Positions 9,493 through 16,539 of a DNA stretch of 21,824 nt are shown here, one piece after another. Under the pieces are notes generated by a model, which worked only from the letters and a program-made list of their open reading frames with translations, made no database searches and had not been told where the DNA came from. Source of the stretch: Prolixibacteraceae bacterium (GTDB taxonomy: Bacteria > Bacteroidota > Bacteroidia > Bacteroidales > Prolixibacteraceae); the NCBI GenBank assembly GCA_016930735.1, contig JAFGGF010000299.1:1-21824 (forward strand), read 5' to 3'. How positions within the stretch are numbered: the stretch's first letter is position 1; each line of letters starts with the position of its first letter. Made by a program: the position numbers and the translations under genes.

Positions 9493-10392
9493 TCAGATTT
9501 TTTCAGCAATTCTTAATTTTGCACTCCTTGACCTTGGATTCTTTTTCAGTTCTTCTTCTCCCGGAATAATAACTTTCCGATTTACCAGTTTAAAAGGTGA
9601 ATTAATATTCCCGTAAAAATCCTTTTCCTGTTTCCCCTCAAAATCACCTGTTTTCATAAAATTTTTAACTAACCTGTCTTCAAGGCTATGGTAGGTAAGG
9701 ATTACCAACCTTCCACCCGGATTTAACACATCAAGCGAAGCAGATAAAAAATCCCTTAAGACCGATATTTCATTGTTGACTTCGATGCGTAATGCCTGAA
9801 AAACTTTAGCGAGGTATTTTGCTTCGGTCTTTTTGGTGATACAATCGTTTATAATTTCACTGAATTGATCAGTTGTAACAATTTTCTTTTTTATTCGTGA
9901 ACCAGCAATTACAGAAGCAAGTTTTCCAGCGTTGTTTATTTCGCCAAATTCCCGGAAAATTTTTTTAAGGTTTTCCTCAGGATATTCGTTAATTACCTGC
10001 ATGGCATTTTTTTTTGCATTCTGGTTCATTCTCATATCAAGGTCTCCATCGAACCGGAAAGAGAATCCTCTTTCTGCTACATCAAAATCGTGTGATGAAA
10101 CTCCCAGATCTGCAAGAATCCCATCAACATGCTCCACTCCATAATAGGCAAGGAAATTTTTCAGGAATCTGAAATTGTGAGAGATAAAAAAAAACCGGTT
10201 GTCATTCATAACATTACCGGCTGCATCCAAATCCTGATCGAAGGCAAAAAGCCTCCCATCTCCCAGCCTTCTTAATATTTCACGGGAATGTCCTCCTCCT
10301 CCGAATGTTGCATCCACATAATCGCTACCCGGTTTTATTGCCAGGCCCTGCAAACTTTCGTTTAACATTACCGGTATATGATATGCGCCCAT
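9493..10392 (-). CDS. rsmH: 16S rRNA (cytosine(1402)-N4)-methyltransferase
   Basis: RsmH (MraW) uses S-adenosylmethionine to methylate N4 of C1402 in the decoding centre of 16S rRNA. The 299-residue product begins MGAYHIPVMLNES, the classic RsmH N-terminus. The SAM-binding loop FGGGGHS is at 30-36, ILADLGVSSHDFD comes near residue 100, and YHSLEDRLVKNF lies in the C-terminal part. I place the start at the ATG at 10392, one base after the mraZ stop. An in-frame ATG at 10473 would add 27 residues without family similarity and overlap mraZ by 80 bases. It is the second gene of the dcw operon, its usual place. Confidence 0.96.
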   Translation of the reverse strand: MGAYHIPVMLNESLQGLAIKPGSDYVDATFGGGGHSREILRRLGDGRLFAFDQDLDAAGNVMNDNRFFFISHNFRFLKNFLAYYGVEHVDGILADLGVSSHDFDVAERGFSFRFDGDLDMRMNQNAKKNAMQVINEYPEENLKKIFREFGEINNAGKLASVIAGSRIKKKIVTTDQFSEIINDCITKKTEAKYLAKVFQALRIEVNNEISVLRDFLSASLDVLNPGGRLVILTYHSLEDRLVKNFMKTGDFEGKQEKDFYGNINSPFKLVNRKVIIPGEEELKKNPRSRSAKLRIAEKI

Positions 10393-10393
10393 T

Positions 10394-10855
10394 TTATTCT
10401 GATCCGGGTTTATTTCCCAATTTTTCCTTGTACATGTCTCGCAAAGGCTTACGTTCACCCTTGCGTTTTTCATATTCCTTCATATCCCAAAGCCTGATCA
10501 TTTTACCCATACCAACAAGAACCACCTCTTTTTGAATCCGGCTGTATTTCATAAATTCAGTTGGGATATTAATCCTCCCGTTAGCAGCCATTTTTACAGT
10601 TGTGAAATTTTCATAAAACTGCTCAAGCAACTCTATATCACCTTCGTCGAACTGGTTTAAACGAGATTCAATTTCTTTCACCTTCTCATTCCAGTGTTCT
10701 TCAGGGTAAATATTCAGGCAATTGGAAAAAACATCCATCTCGATTGCTATAGGTTTTTCAGCATCTCCACCCATCATTTTCTTAAGAGAAGAAGGTAGGA
10801 CTACCCTTCCTTTATCATCGATGGTTGCTGTATATTTTGCCGAAAACCTTATCAT
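10394..10855 (-). CDS. mraZ: MraZ transcriptional regulator of the dcw operon
   Basis: MraZ is a DNA-binding protein with two AbrB/SpoVT-like swapped-hairpin half-domains that forms a ring and binds repeats in front of its own operon. The 153-residue product shows both DNA-binding loops: DDKGRVVLP (13-21) and ANGRINIP (91-98). Family length is usually about 140-155. It is the first gene of the dcw operon here, followed after one base by rsmH. The MraZ-box-like repeats at 10899-10938 lie 43 bases before its ATG, consistent with autoregulation. Whether it represses or activates cannot be read from sequence; both are reported in other bacteria. Confidence 0.95.
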   Translation of the reverse strand: MIRFSAKYTATIDDKGRVVLPSSLKKMMGGDAEKPIAIEMDVFSNCLNIYPEEHWNEKVKEIESRLNQFDEGDIELLEQFYENFTTVKMAANGRINIPTEFMKYSRIQKEVVLVGMGKMIRLWDMKEYEKRKGERKPLRDMYKEKLGNKPGSE

Positions 10856-10898
10856 AACTTCAAGGAGTGTCTATTTAATAACGTAAAAATAGAAATTT

Positions 10899-10938
10899 AT
10901 TCCAAATTATGACACTTTTTGACATTCTATTCCACTTT
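10899..10938 (-). promoter_or_regulatory. Array of four 10-bp direct repeats, probable MraZ boxes
   Basis: Read on the minus strand, four units follow each other at an exact 10-base period. Their first eight bases are AAAGTGGA, AGAATGTC, AAAGTGTC and AATTTGGA, each followed by two A/T bases. Two units fit AAAGTG(G/T), the MraZ box core described for Mollicutes. The helical-turn spacing also matches the TGGG repeats bound by E. coli MraZ. The array sits directly upstream of mraZ. The repeats and their period are seen directly; MraZ binding is inferred. Confidence 0.75.
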
Positions 10939-11040
10939 AAAACAATCTTTTAAATGTTAAAAACTTGTTCGTTTTTTGTTTATAAAGCAACCAAATTACA
11001 TTTCACATTATTGTAAATCATTGAAAATCATGTTTTTAAA

Positions 11041-11064
11041 ATGTTAATTACGCATAATTAACAT
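11041..11064. promoter_or_regulatory. Perfect 10-4-10 palindrome, candidate operator
   Basis: The left arm ATGTTAATTA and right arm TAATTAACAT are exact reverse complements around the spacer CGCA. No T-run follows on either strand, so it is not an intrinsic terminator. Size and symmetry fit a dimeric-repressor operator. A further GTTA-A-TAAC element lies just downstream at 11068-11076. The palindrome is 123 bases before the acyltransferase ATG and 185 bases before mraZ. The regulator that binds it is unknown; the NrtR-like protein encoded downstream is one candidate. Confidence 0.5.
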
Positions 11065-11187
11065 CCGTTAATAACTCCTGAAAACTGATTGGAAATTTGA
11101 GTTGTTCATTAAAAAGAATTGATAATTATTGCAATTGAATTTATTTTTTTGGAGCATATTTTGTTTATTTGCCAAAAACTGAAGTTG

Positions 11188-12030
11188 ATGCAGAAATCCG
11201 AAGAATTTAAAAGAATAAATATCAGGGAAGTTGTTGCAGATAAAAGCCCCGGTGTTGCAAAAATCCTTCCCGGATTTGTATACAGATACATACATAGGAT
11301 TATGCATATTGACTACATTAACAATTTCCTGGAAAGACACGGGCATCTGGAAGGAGTTGATTTTGTTAATGCCGTAATTACTGATTTTAATGTTACTGAA
11401 GATATTTATGGTTTTGAATCAATCCCTGCTAATGGCAGGTTCATTTTTGCTTCGAACCATCCACTGGGTGGTTTTGATGGTATGCTCCTGATGAAAATCT
11501 TAAATGGTAAATTCAAATCCTTTAAATTTTTATCAAATGATGTTTTAATGAATATCAAACAATTAAAACCACTTTTTGTCCCTGTTAACAAACATGGTGG
11601 TTATGCCCGGGAAGCGGCAAAAGCGTTGCATGAAGCTTACAGTTCAGATGATCAGATCACTGTTTTCCCATCAGGACTTGCTTCCAGAAAAATTAATGGT
11701 AAAATAATGGACCTGGAGTGGCATAAACATTTTATCGCTAAGGCAATAGAATACAAAAGAGATGTGATTCCTGTTTTTGTTACAGGCAGAAATTCAAACA
11801 GATTTTACAGGATAGCAAAACTGAGAAATTTTTTCAGGATAAAATGGAACCTTGAAATGTTTTTCCTTGCTGATGAAACTTATCGCCATAGAAATAAAAA
11901 TGTCACTTTTTATTTTGACAAGCCTCTTTCATACAAAACTTTCGACAAGTCTAAATCGCATAAGGAATGGGCAAATTATGTAAAAAAAATTGTATACAGC
12001 CTGCCAGACAAATATGAAACCAATATATAA
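11188..12030 (+). CDS. PlsC-like acyltransferase, probable amino-acid-lipid O-acyltransferase (GlsA-like)
   Basis: This 280-residue protein belongs to the lysophospholipid acyltransferase superfamily. It has the catalytic motif ASNHPLGGFDGM with H91 and D97, so the His-Asp spacing is HX5D rather than the HX4D of PlsC; HX5(D/E) is seen in the hemolysin/OlsF-type branch. A second block, FPSGLASR, corresponds to the acceptor-binding FPEGTRS motif. The next gene encodes an OlsB-type N-acyltransferase. The pair resembles the GlsA/GlsB enzymes that make glycine lipids in Bacteroides: an N-acyl step, then O-acylation of the 3-hydroxy fatty acid. That function is inferred from family and context; plain lysophosphatidic acid acylation is the alternative. 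I chose the ATG at 11188 over an upstream in-frame TTG at 11119. Confidence 0.8.
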   Translation: MQKSEEFKRINIREVVADKSPGVAKILPGFVYRYIHRIMHIDYINNFLERHGHLEGVDFVNAVITDFNVTEDIYGFESIPANGRFIFASNHPLGGFDGMLLMKILNGKFKSFKFLSNDVLMNIKQLKPLFVPVNKHGGYAREAAKALHEAYSSDDQITVFPSGLASRKINGKIMDLEWHKHFIAKAIEYKRDVIPVFVTGRNSNRFYRIAKLRNFFRIKWNLEMFFLADETYRHRNKNVTFYFDKPLSYKTFDKSKSHKEWANYVKKIVYSLPDKYETNI

Positions 12031-12101
12031 TTGATCCGGATTCCTGTTTCTAAACAAATATTTTTAATTTTATAGTCCAATTTTCAAATAGAGCATATAA
12101 A

Positions 12102-13067
12102 ATGAAGATGAAAGAAATTATTGCACCTGTCCCCAAAAGTGAAATAATTGCAGAGCTTACACCTGAAAAATTGCTCAGAAAAACCAATAAAGGGGGGAAT
12201 GAAATTTATGTAATTACAGCACATGATTCTCCTTCTGTTTTAAAGGAAATCGGGAGGCTAAGGGAACTAACTTTCAGAAATGCCGGAGGGGGAACCGGTG
12301 AAGAAACCGATATTGATATTTACGATACAGCTGAAATTCCATATAAACAACTTATCGTTTGGGATCCCGATTCGCTGGAAATATTGGGAGGTTACAGATA
12401 TATTATTTGCAGTGAAGCACCAAAAGATAAAAACGGGACGATTAAGCTGGCTACAACAAGTTATTTCCACTTTTCTAAAAAATTCTGCAAAGAATATATA
12501 CCTTATACTCTTGAACTTGGAAGATCTTTTGTGCAACCTGCTTACCAGTCGAGCAAAGCAGGGGCAAAAGCACTTTTCGCATTGGATAATTTATGGGACG
12601 GGCTTGGAGCATTAACCGTTGACCACCCTGAAATAAAATACTTTTTCGGGAAAATTACCATGTATACCCATTTCCACAGCGAAGCACGAAACCTAATACA
12701 ATTTTTCTTTAAAAAATATTTTCGCGATCGTGAAAATCTTGTTTATCCTTACAAACCTGTTGAATTTGAAATGGATGAAGAAAAGATGAGAGAACTTTTT
12801 AACGGAGGTGACTATAATGAAGATTATAAAATACTGGTTCAAAAGGTACGTGAATTTGGCGAAAACATACCTCCTTTAATCAACTCCTACATGAACCTTT
12901 CACCTTCGATGAAAACATTTGGTACTGTTATTAACGATTCATTCGGAAATGTGCTTGAAACCGGTATTATTGTAACATTTGAAGATATTTACCAGGTAAA
13001 AAAAGACCGCCATATCGAAACTTACCTGAAGGATAAAGAAAATGGTGAATGGCCAATGACAGATTAA
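12102..13067 (+). CDS. GNAT-fold N-acyltransferase of the hemolysin/OlsB family (GlsB-like)
   Basis: This 321-residue cytoplasmic protein has the hallmarks of the OlsB/'hemolysin' acyl-ACP-dependent N-acyltransferase group. These are RLRELTFRNAGGGTGEETDIDIYD (about 52-75), a conserved IVWDPDSLEILGGYRY strand-turn-strand, and LELGRSFVQPAYQ (about 137-149). The last is the acyl/pantetheine-binding core of the GNAT fold. Such enzymes put a 3-hydroxy-acyl chain on the amino group of ornithine or glycine. With the PlsC-like gene 71 bases upstream it probably forms a two-step route to an amino-acid lipid of the outer membrane. The head group cannot be told from sequence. A C-terminal extension of about 80 residues has no motif I recognise. 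Older annotations as 'hemolysin' are misleading. Confidence 0.8.
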   Translation: MKMKEIIAPVPKSEIIAELTPEKLLRKTNKGGNEIYVITAHDSPSVLKEIGRLRELTFRNAGGGTGEETDIDIYDTAEIPYKQLIVWDPDSLEILGGYRYIICSEAPKDKNGTIKLATTSYFHFSKKFCKEYIPYTLELGRSFVQPAYQSSKAGAKALFALDNLWDGLGALTVDHPEIKYFFGKITMYTHFHSEARNLIQFFFKKYFRDRENLVYPYKPVEFEMDEEKMRELFNGGDYNEDYKILVQKVREFGENIPPLINSYMNLSPSMKTFGTVINDSFGNVLETGIIVTFEDIYQVKKDRHIETYLKDKENGEWPMTD

Positions 13068-13076
13068 CTTCCAGCT

Positions 13077-13769
13077 ATGAGCTTTTACAAAAATGAGGAT
13101 AAACTACTTGTAGCAATCGATTCTATAATCTTTGGATTCGATGAAGGTCAACATGAATTAAAATTATTGCTTCTCAAACGTAACTTTGAACCGGCCAAAG
13201 GCGAATGGTCTTTAATGGGTGGTTTTGTAAAAAAAGAAGAAAGTGTTGATGAAGCTGCAAAAAGAGTAGTTTTTGAATTGACCGGATTACAAAATGTTTA
13301 TATGGAACAATTATATGCATTTGGTAATATTGACAGGGATCCGGGTGGCAGGATAGTATCTGTGGCTTATTTCTCACTCATAAAAATAAATGACTACGAC
13401 AGGGAGTTGGTAAAAAAACACGGTGCTTCCTGGATACCTATTTCAGAACTTCCAGTTTTAATTTTTGACCATTCTGAAATGGTAAAAAAAGCAATCCGTA
13501 AACTCAGGATCAGGGCAAGGACTCAACCGATCGGATTCGAACTTCTTCCTGAAAAATTTACAATTCCTCAGTTACAGGGTTTATATGAAGCCATTTACCA
13601 GTCTCCCTTTGACAAAAGAAACTTCCGCAGGAAATTATTGTCAATGGGACTTCTGAAAAAGCTTGATGAAAAAGAAAAAGAATCATCAAAAAAAGGAGCT
13701 TTTTATTACCGTTTTAATAAAAAGAAATATAAAGAGTTTCTTGAAAAAGGCTTTAATTTCGGCCTATAA
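13077..13769 (+). CDS. NrtR-like transcriptional regulator: degenerate Nudix domain plus winged helix
   Basis: The 230-residue protein has an N-terminal Nudix fold (about 8-145) and a C-terminal winged-helix region (about 155-225, including FTIPQLQGLYEAIY and FRRKLLSMGLLKK). That is the NrtR/AraR layout. The Nudix box begins at G49 and reads GX5E then R63, but the REUXEE core has become RVVFEL. Two of its three glutamates (positions 64 and 68) are V and L, so hydrolysis is probably lost and the domain may serve as a ligand sensor. Family members control NAD or sugar metabolism by binding ADP-ribose or phosphosugars; the ligand here is unknown. It starts nine bases after the N-acyltransferase stop, so it is likely co-transcribed with it. 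Confidence 0.82.
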   Translation: MSFYKNEDKLLVAIDSIIFGFDEGQHELKLLLLKRNFEPAKGEWSLMGGFVKKEESVDEAAKRVVFELTGLQNVYMEQLYAFGNIDRDPGGRIVSVAYFSLIKINDYDRELVKKHGASWIPISELPVLIFDHSEMVKKAIRKLRIRARTQPIGFELLPEKFTIPQLQGLYEAIYQSPFDKRNFRRKLLSMGLLKKLDEKEKESSKKGAFYYRFNKKKYKEFLEKGFNFGL

Positions 13770-13770
13770 A

Positions 13771-16008
13771 TTACTCTTTCAGTATTTTAATGTTTTTAGA
13801 ATTCCCTTTTGAATCAATCACCTTTATAAAATAAATTCCCGGCATTAAAAAAACAGTACTAAATTTCACAATATCAGAATTTGTGATTTCCTGTTTCAGT
13901 AAAACTCCTGAAATATTAAAAATTTCAACTTTTTTGATTACAGAATTACTTGTAATATTTAATACATCAATGGCCGGTACCGGATACACTTTAATATTCT
14001 CACTATCTAAATTTATTAATTCTGACGCATTTATGACACCATTATTCTGAGTGAACCGTGCTACAAAATTCTGGTAATACAGATTAGCAATTATTTCATC
14101 ATGAATTATAAGGGTATTTTCATCATTATTGTCATTTGCTGCGGAACTCCAGTTGTGGCTTCCGGTTAAAACCAACGGATCAGAAGAATCATTAAAATGA
14201 TCGACAATGGCATATTTATTATGAAGAATATAAGGAGCAACATTATCAAAAATGTAATTATTGCCTAATTCATTTTCCAAAATATTATTAACAGTGGTTG
14301 AATTACTGCTTTCCACATTGGTAATAATATGTACTTTCACTCCATTCTGACTGACTTTTTCAATTGCATCAGCAATATCAGATCTGGTTATCAGCATTGT
14401 AGCTACATCAAGTTGTATGTCAGATGACTCAATTGTTTCAATTATTTTCTGGTTTGTACCGTCAGAAGGGCTAAAATAACATTCAACACGTTTGCTGCCA
14501 ATTTTAAATTCATGCGGAGTGTTGTCAGTTTTCAGATTACCGAATTTTGAGTTCTGCAGGTCAGGCTCTAAACCATTTCCTCCCCACATTTCTTCAAATT
14601 CTATGGTGTATGCTTTTGCAAGAGTCTGATCCTGGATAAAAACCATATTATTGGCATCCCAATCAACCTGCTCCTCAGTCAGATTTGTAGACCCTGTCCA
14701 AACAATTGGTCTTTCAGCATTTTCAGAACTGGCATCGATAATCATAAATTTATTGTGCATAATTCCTTCTCTCTCATTATCATCAGGCCCTGCTAAAACC
14801 GAAAAATCCGGAATGTCTGAACCACTGTTATCCAAACCAAAATGGGCTGTAGTTCCGCAAGTAATAGCCCTGACCTTCACTCCTCTGTTGTGGGCATTAT
14901 TTAAAGCATCGGTAATATTACTGATCCCTGAATTATTAATATTGTAAATTGCCAGGTCAATCGATTCCGTCGCCTCATCGATAAATTCAATGAGTTTTTC
15001 GTCGAATGATTTGTAAAGCATTTCAGCATTTTTATTTGTTGCAACAGAATGATCTACCTCCGTATTAAAATAAACTTCAATATTACCGGTCGAATTTGAT
15101 TCCGTTCCAAAAGCCCTGATCCCTGTAAAAGCAGTATCATTTCCAACAATGGTATAACCCTGTGCATATATTACAGTTGCAGGATCGAGCCCGGTAACTG
15201 TAGCTTCGTTTAAAAATCCCTCAGCAGATGAAACAGAAGCTGCAACTACCAGATTATTTAAGGAACTTTGGTTAAATTCTGAACCATAAATTATACAACT
15301 GTACCCTTCAACATCGGTTTGCCACGATAAAGTGATTTCCGATTTGCTGAAATCTGTTACTACAAGAGGAGCAATTACTTTAACAGCACCTGAAATAACA
15401 ATATCACCTTCATCACGAGGTAAAATCTGATATCCTGTTTGTGTGTCATTCGAATTATATGAAAACTGGGAACAAATCCCGACAAGGTCAAAATTACCGG
15501 TTGGAATTGTTTTACCGATAAGTAAACCTGAACTGATGCGAAGCTCAGAAATATCAGAACCATCTGTAAATGAATAATTGGTTCCATTCTGAAATGATCC
15601 GGACGCATTTTCAATTACAATCCCATTGATCCGTATCAACTGTCCTTCATACTTTTCACCGATCTCACCCACCGTAATAATTATCGGATCAGGAATTAAA
15701 TTTTCAGAGGAATGAACTACAACAGAATTAATCGGATCAAGTTCCAGCAAATTCCTGTAATTTTTTAAAGTGCCTGAAATTGTTACTGAATCACCCCTTT
15801 TAATATTTGAAACGGCACTTCCATAGGCAGCAATTCCTGCTGAATAATCCTGAATATAACGAATGGGTCCCAATTCGCTTCCGTTGGTAACAATACCTGA
15901 AACTGTAACATTCTGACCAATTGCTGTTGCCCTGGCCTGTGAAATATCCTGCTGAGAATAAACACTTATCCCACAGGCTATTAATAATGCAAAAAATAAA
16001 TACTTCAA
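13771..16008 (-). CDS. Secreted two-HKD phospholipase D-superfamily protein with type IX sorting domain
   Basis: The 745-residue product has a signal peptide (about 1-18, cleavage near YSQ), two OB-fold-like modules (about 22-100 and 105-205) and a fibronectin-III-like domain (about 212-302). Two PLD repeats follow, with complete HKD motifs: H418-N-K420 to D425 (then GSTNL) and H596-N-K598 to D603 (then GSHNW). A type IX secretion C-terminal domain ends the chain (about 671-745, VYPVPAIDVLNIT and GIYFIKV). Both catalytic halves are intact, so it should act on phosphodiesters as a surface or secreted nuclease or phospholipase. The OB folds favour nucleic acid, but this is inference. The stop is one base from the convergent NrtR-like gene. 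It is probably transcribed from its own promoter (16068-16097). Confidence 0.88.
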   Translation of the reverse strand: MKYLFFALLIACGISVYSQQDISQARATAIGQNVTVSGIVTNGSELGPIRYIQDYSAGIAAYGSAVSNIKRGDSVTISGTLKNYRNLLELDPINSVVVHSSENLIPDPIIITVGEIGEKYEGQLIRINGIVIENASGSFQNGTNYSFTDGSDISELRISSGLLIGKTIPTGNFDLVGICSQFSYNSNDTQTGYQILPRDEGDIVISGAVKVIAPLVVTDFSKSEITLSWQTDVEGYSCIIYGSEFNQSSLNNLVVAASVSSAEGFLNEATVTGLDPATVIYAQGYTIVGNDTAFTGIRAFGTESNSTGNIEVYFNTEVDHSVATNKNAEMLYKSFDEKLIEFIDEATESIDLAIYNINNSGISNITDALNNAHNRGVKVRAITCGTTAHFGLDNSGSDIPDFSVLAGPDDNEREGIMHNKFMIIDASSENAERPIVWTGSTNLTEEQVDWDANNMVFIQDQTLAKAYTIEFEEMWGGNGLEPDLQNSKFGNLKTDNTPHEFKIGSKRVECYFSPSDGTNQKIIETIESSDIQLDVATMLITRSDIADAIEKVSQNGVKVHIITNVESSNSTTVNNILENELGNNYIFDNVAPYILHNKYAIVDHFNDSSDPLVLTGSHNWSSAANDNNDENTLIIHDEIIANLYYQNFVARFTQNNGVINASELINLDSENIKVYPVPAIDVLNITSNSVIKKVEIFNISGVLLKQEITNSDIVKFSTVFLMPGIYFIKVIDSKGNSKNIKILKE

Positions 16009-16067
16009 AATATAAATTTTAGAATATAAAAACAGAAAATAAAATAGGAAAAATTTAACGACAATAC

Positions 16068-16097
16068 CAAATTTATCTGTTTGAGGATAAAAACAAA
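16068..16097 (-). promoter_or_regulatory. Bacteroidota-type promoter for the secreted PLD gene
   Basis: On the minus strand the -33 element TTTG (16097-16094) is followed after 18 bases by TAAATTTG (16075-16068), a full match to the TAnnTTTG -7 element. Transcription would start near 16061, giving a leader of about 50 bases before the ATG at 16008. The motif is seen directly; its activity is inferred from the phylum consensus. Confidence 0.6.
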
Positions 16098-16109
16098 TTA
16101 CATTACCGG

Positions 16110-16469
16110 TTAATTAACTATGATTCGTTGCACCGTTTTTGAATCATCATCAAAGATTACAGTTACAAGGTATATCCCTTTTTTCTTTTCATTCATTAAT
16201 ACTGAAAATTTAAACAGGCTCAGTTTAGTGACCTCAATTTTAGTTTTCTGTCCAAGAATATTATGCAATTCAATTTCTTTTAAAACTTTCTCTGCCGAAA
16301 CTGTAAATTTATTTTCTTTAACAGGATTGGGGTAAACTTTTAAACCGGCAGTTTCAACAGACTCGTTTTCCTGAAATAAATTTTTCTGATCAGGATTCTG
16401 AGTCAATCCAAAGGATATTAATGGAGTGATAATCAGCAATAAAACCGGTATTATTCTGCTTATCTTCAT
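16110..16469 (-). CDS. Small secreted protein consisting almost only of a type IX sorting domain
   Basis: The product has 119 residues: a signal peptide (MKISRIIPVLLLIITPLIS, cleaved near SFG or LTQ), a polar segment of about 20 residues, then a Por_Sorting-type C-terminal domain. That domain starts with VYPNPVKENKFTVS and contains an IELHNILGQK strand, GIYLVTV and a terminal RIIVN. There is no room for a cargo domain. It could be the remnant of a larger cargo gene, a sorting-machinery decoy or adaptor, or a tiny surface protein; the sequence does not decide. I chose the ATG at 16469, as the frame extends only to a TTG at 16496. It sits between kdsB and the secreted PLD gene, all on one strand. 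Confidence 0.75.
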   Translation of the reverse strand: MKISRIIPVLLLIITPLISFGLTQNPDQKNLFQENESVETAGLKVYPNPVKENKFTVSAEKVLKEIELHNILGQKTKIEVTKLSLFKFSVLMNEKKKGIYLVTVIFDDDSKTVQRIIVN

Positions 16470-16539
16470 GGCAAATGATTTAATAGTTTCAGGCAAAATA
16501 TCTTACAATAATAATGCCGCCACTTATACAGACAATTAA

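Larger units (their letters stand above)
10856..11187. other. Divergent intergenic region between mraZ and the acyltransferase operon
   Basis: This AT-rich stretch of 332 bases has no credible gene. It holds the MraZ-box array (10899-10938) and a perfect palindrome (11041-11064). Promoters for both the dcw operon and the plus-strand acyltransferase operon must lie here. Only imperfect matches to the Bacteroidota -7 element TAnnTTTG are visible, for example TATTTTTA downstream of the MraZ boxes on the minus strand and TATTTTG at 11157-11163 on the plus strand. I therefore do not place exact start sites. Confidence 0.6.

Noticed and set aside
9489..9509. TTG start for the ftsL-like gene
   Set aside because: It would lie inside rsmH, while an ATG four bases past the rsmH stop gives a normal protein.
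9139..9516. Plus-strand frame of 125 codons opposite the ftsL-like gene
   Set aside because: It is antisense to a gene supported by position and topology, with no recognisable domain of its own.
10393..10473. A longer rsmH start (ATG at 10473) adding 27 residues and overlapping mraZ by 80 bases
   Set aside because: The family N-terminus (YHIPVMLNES) begins right after the ATG at 10392, which follows the mraZ stop by one base as at other operon junctions. The extra residues look like out-of-frame mraZ.
11119..11187. TTG start extending the PlsC-like gene by 23 residues
   Set aside because: The added segment is AT-rich promoter-like sequence; the ATG at 11188 gives the expected N-terminus.
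13741..13800. A shared bidirectional terminator at the convergent NrtR-like/PLD junction
   Set aside because: Only a weak 4-bp AGGC/GCCT pairing is visible and no proper stem with T-run, so no terminator is called.
16109..16118. GTTAATTAAC palindrome as a second copy of the candidate operator
   Set aside because: It covers the stop codon of the small sorting-domain gene, is only 10 bases, and such AT palindromes are expected by chance in this composition.
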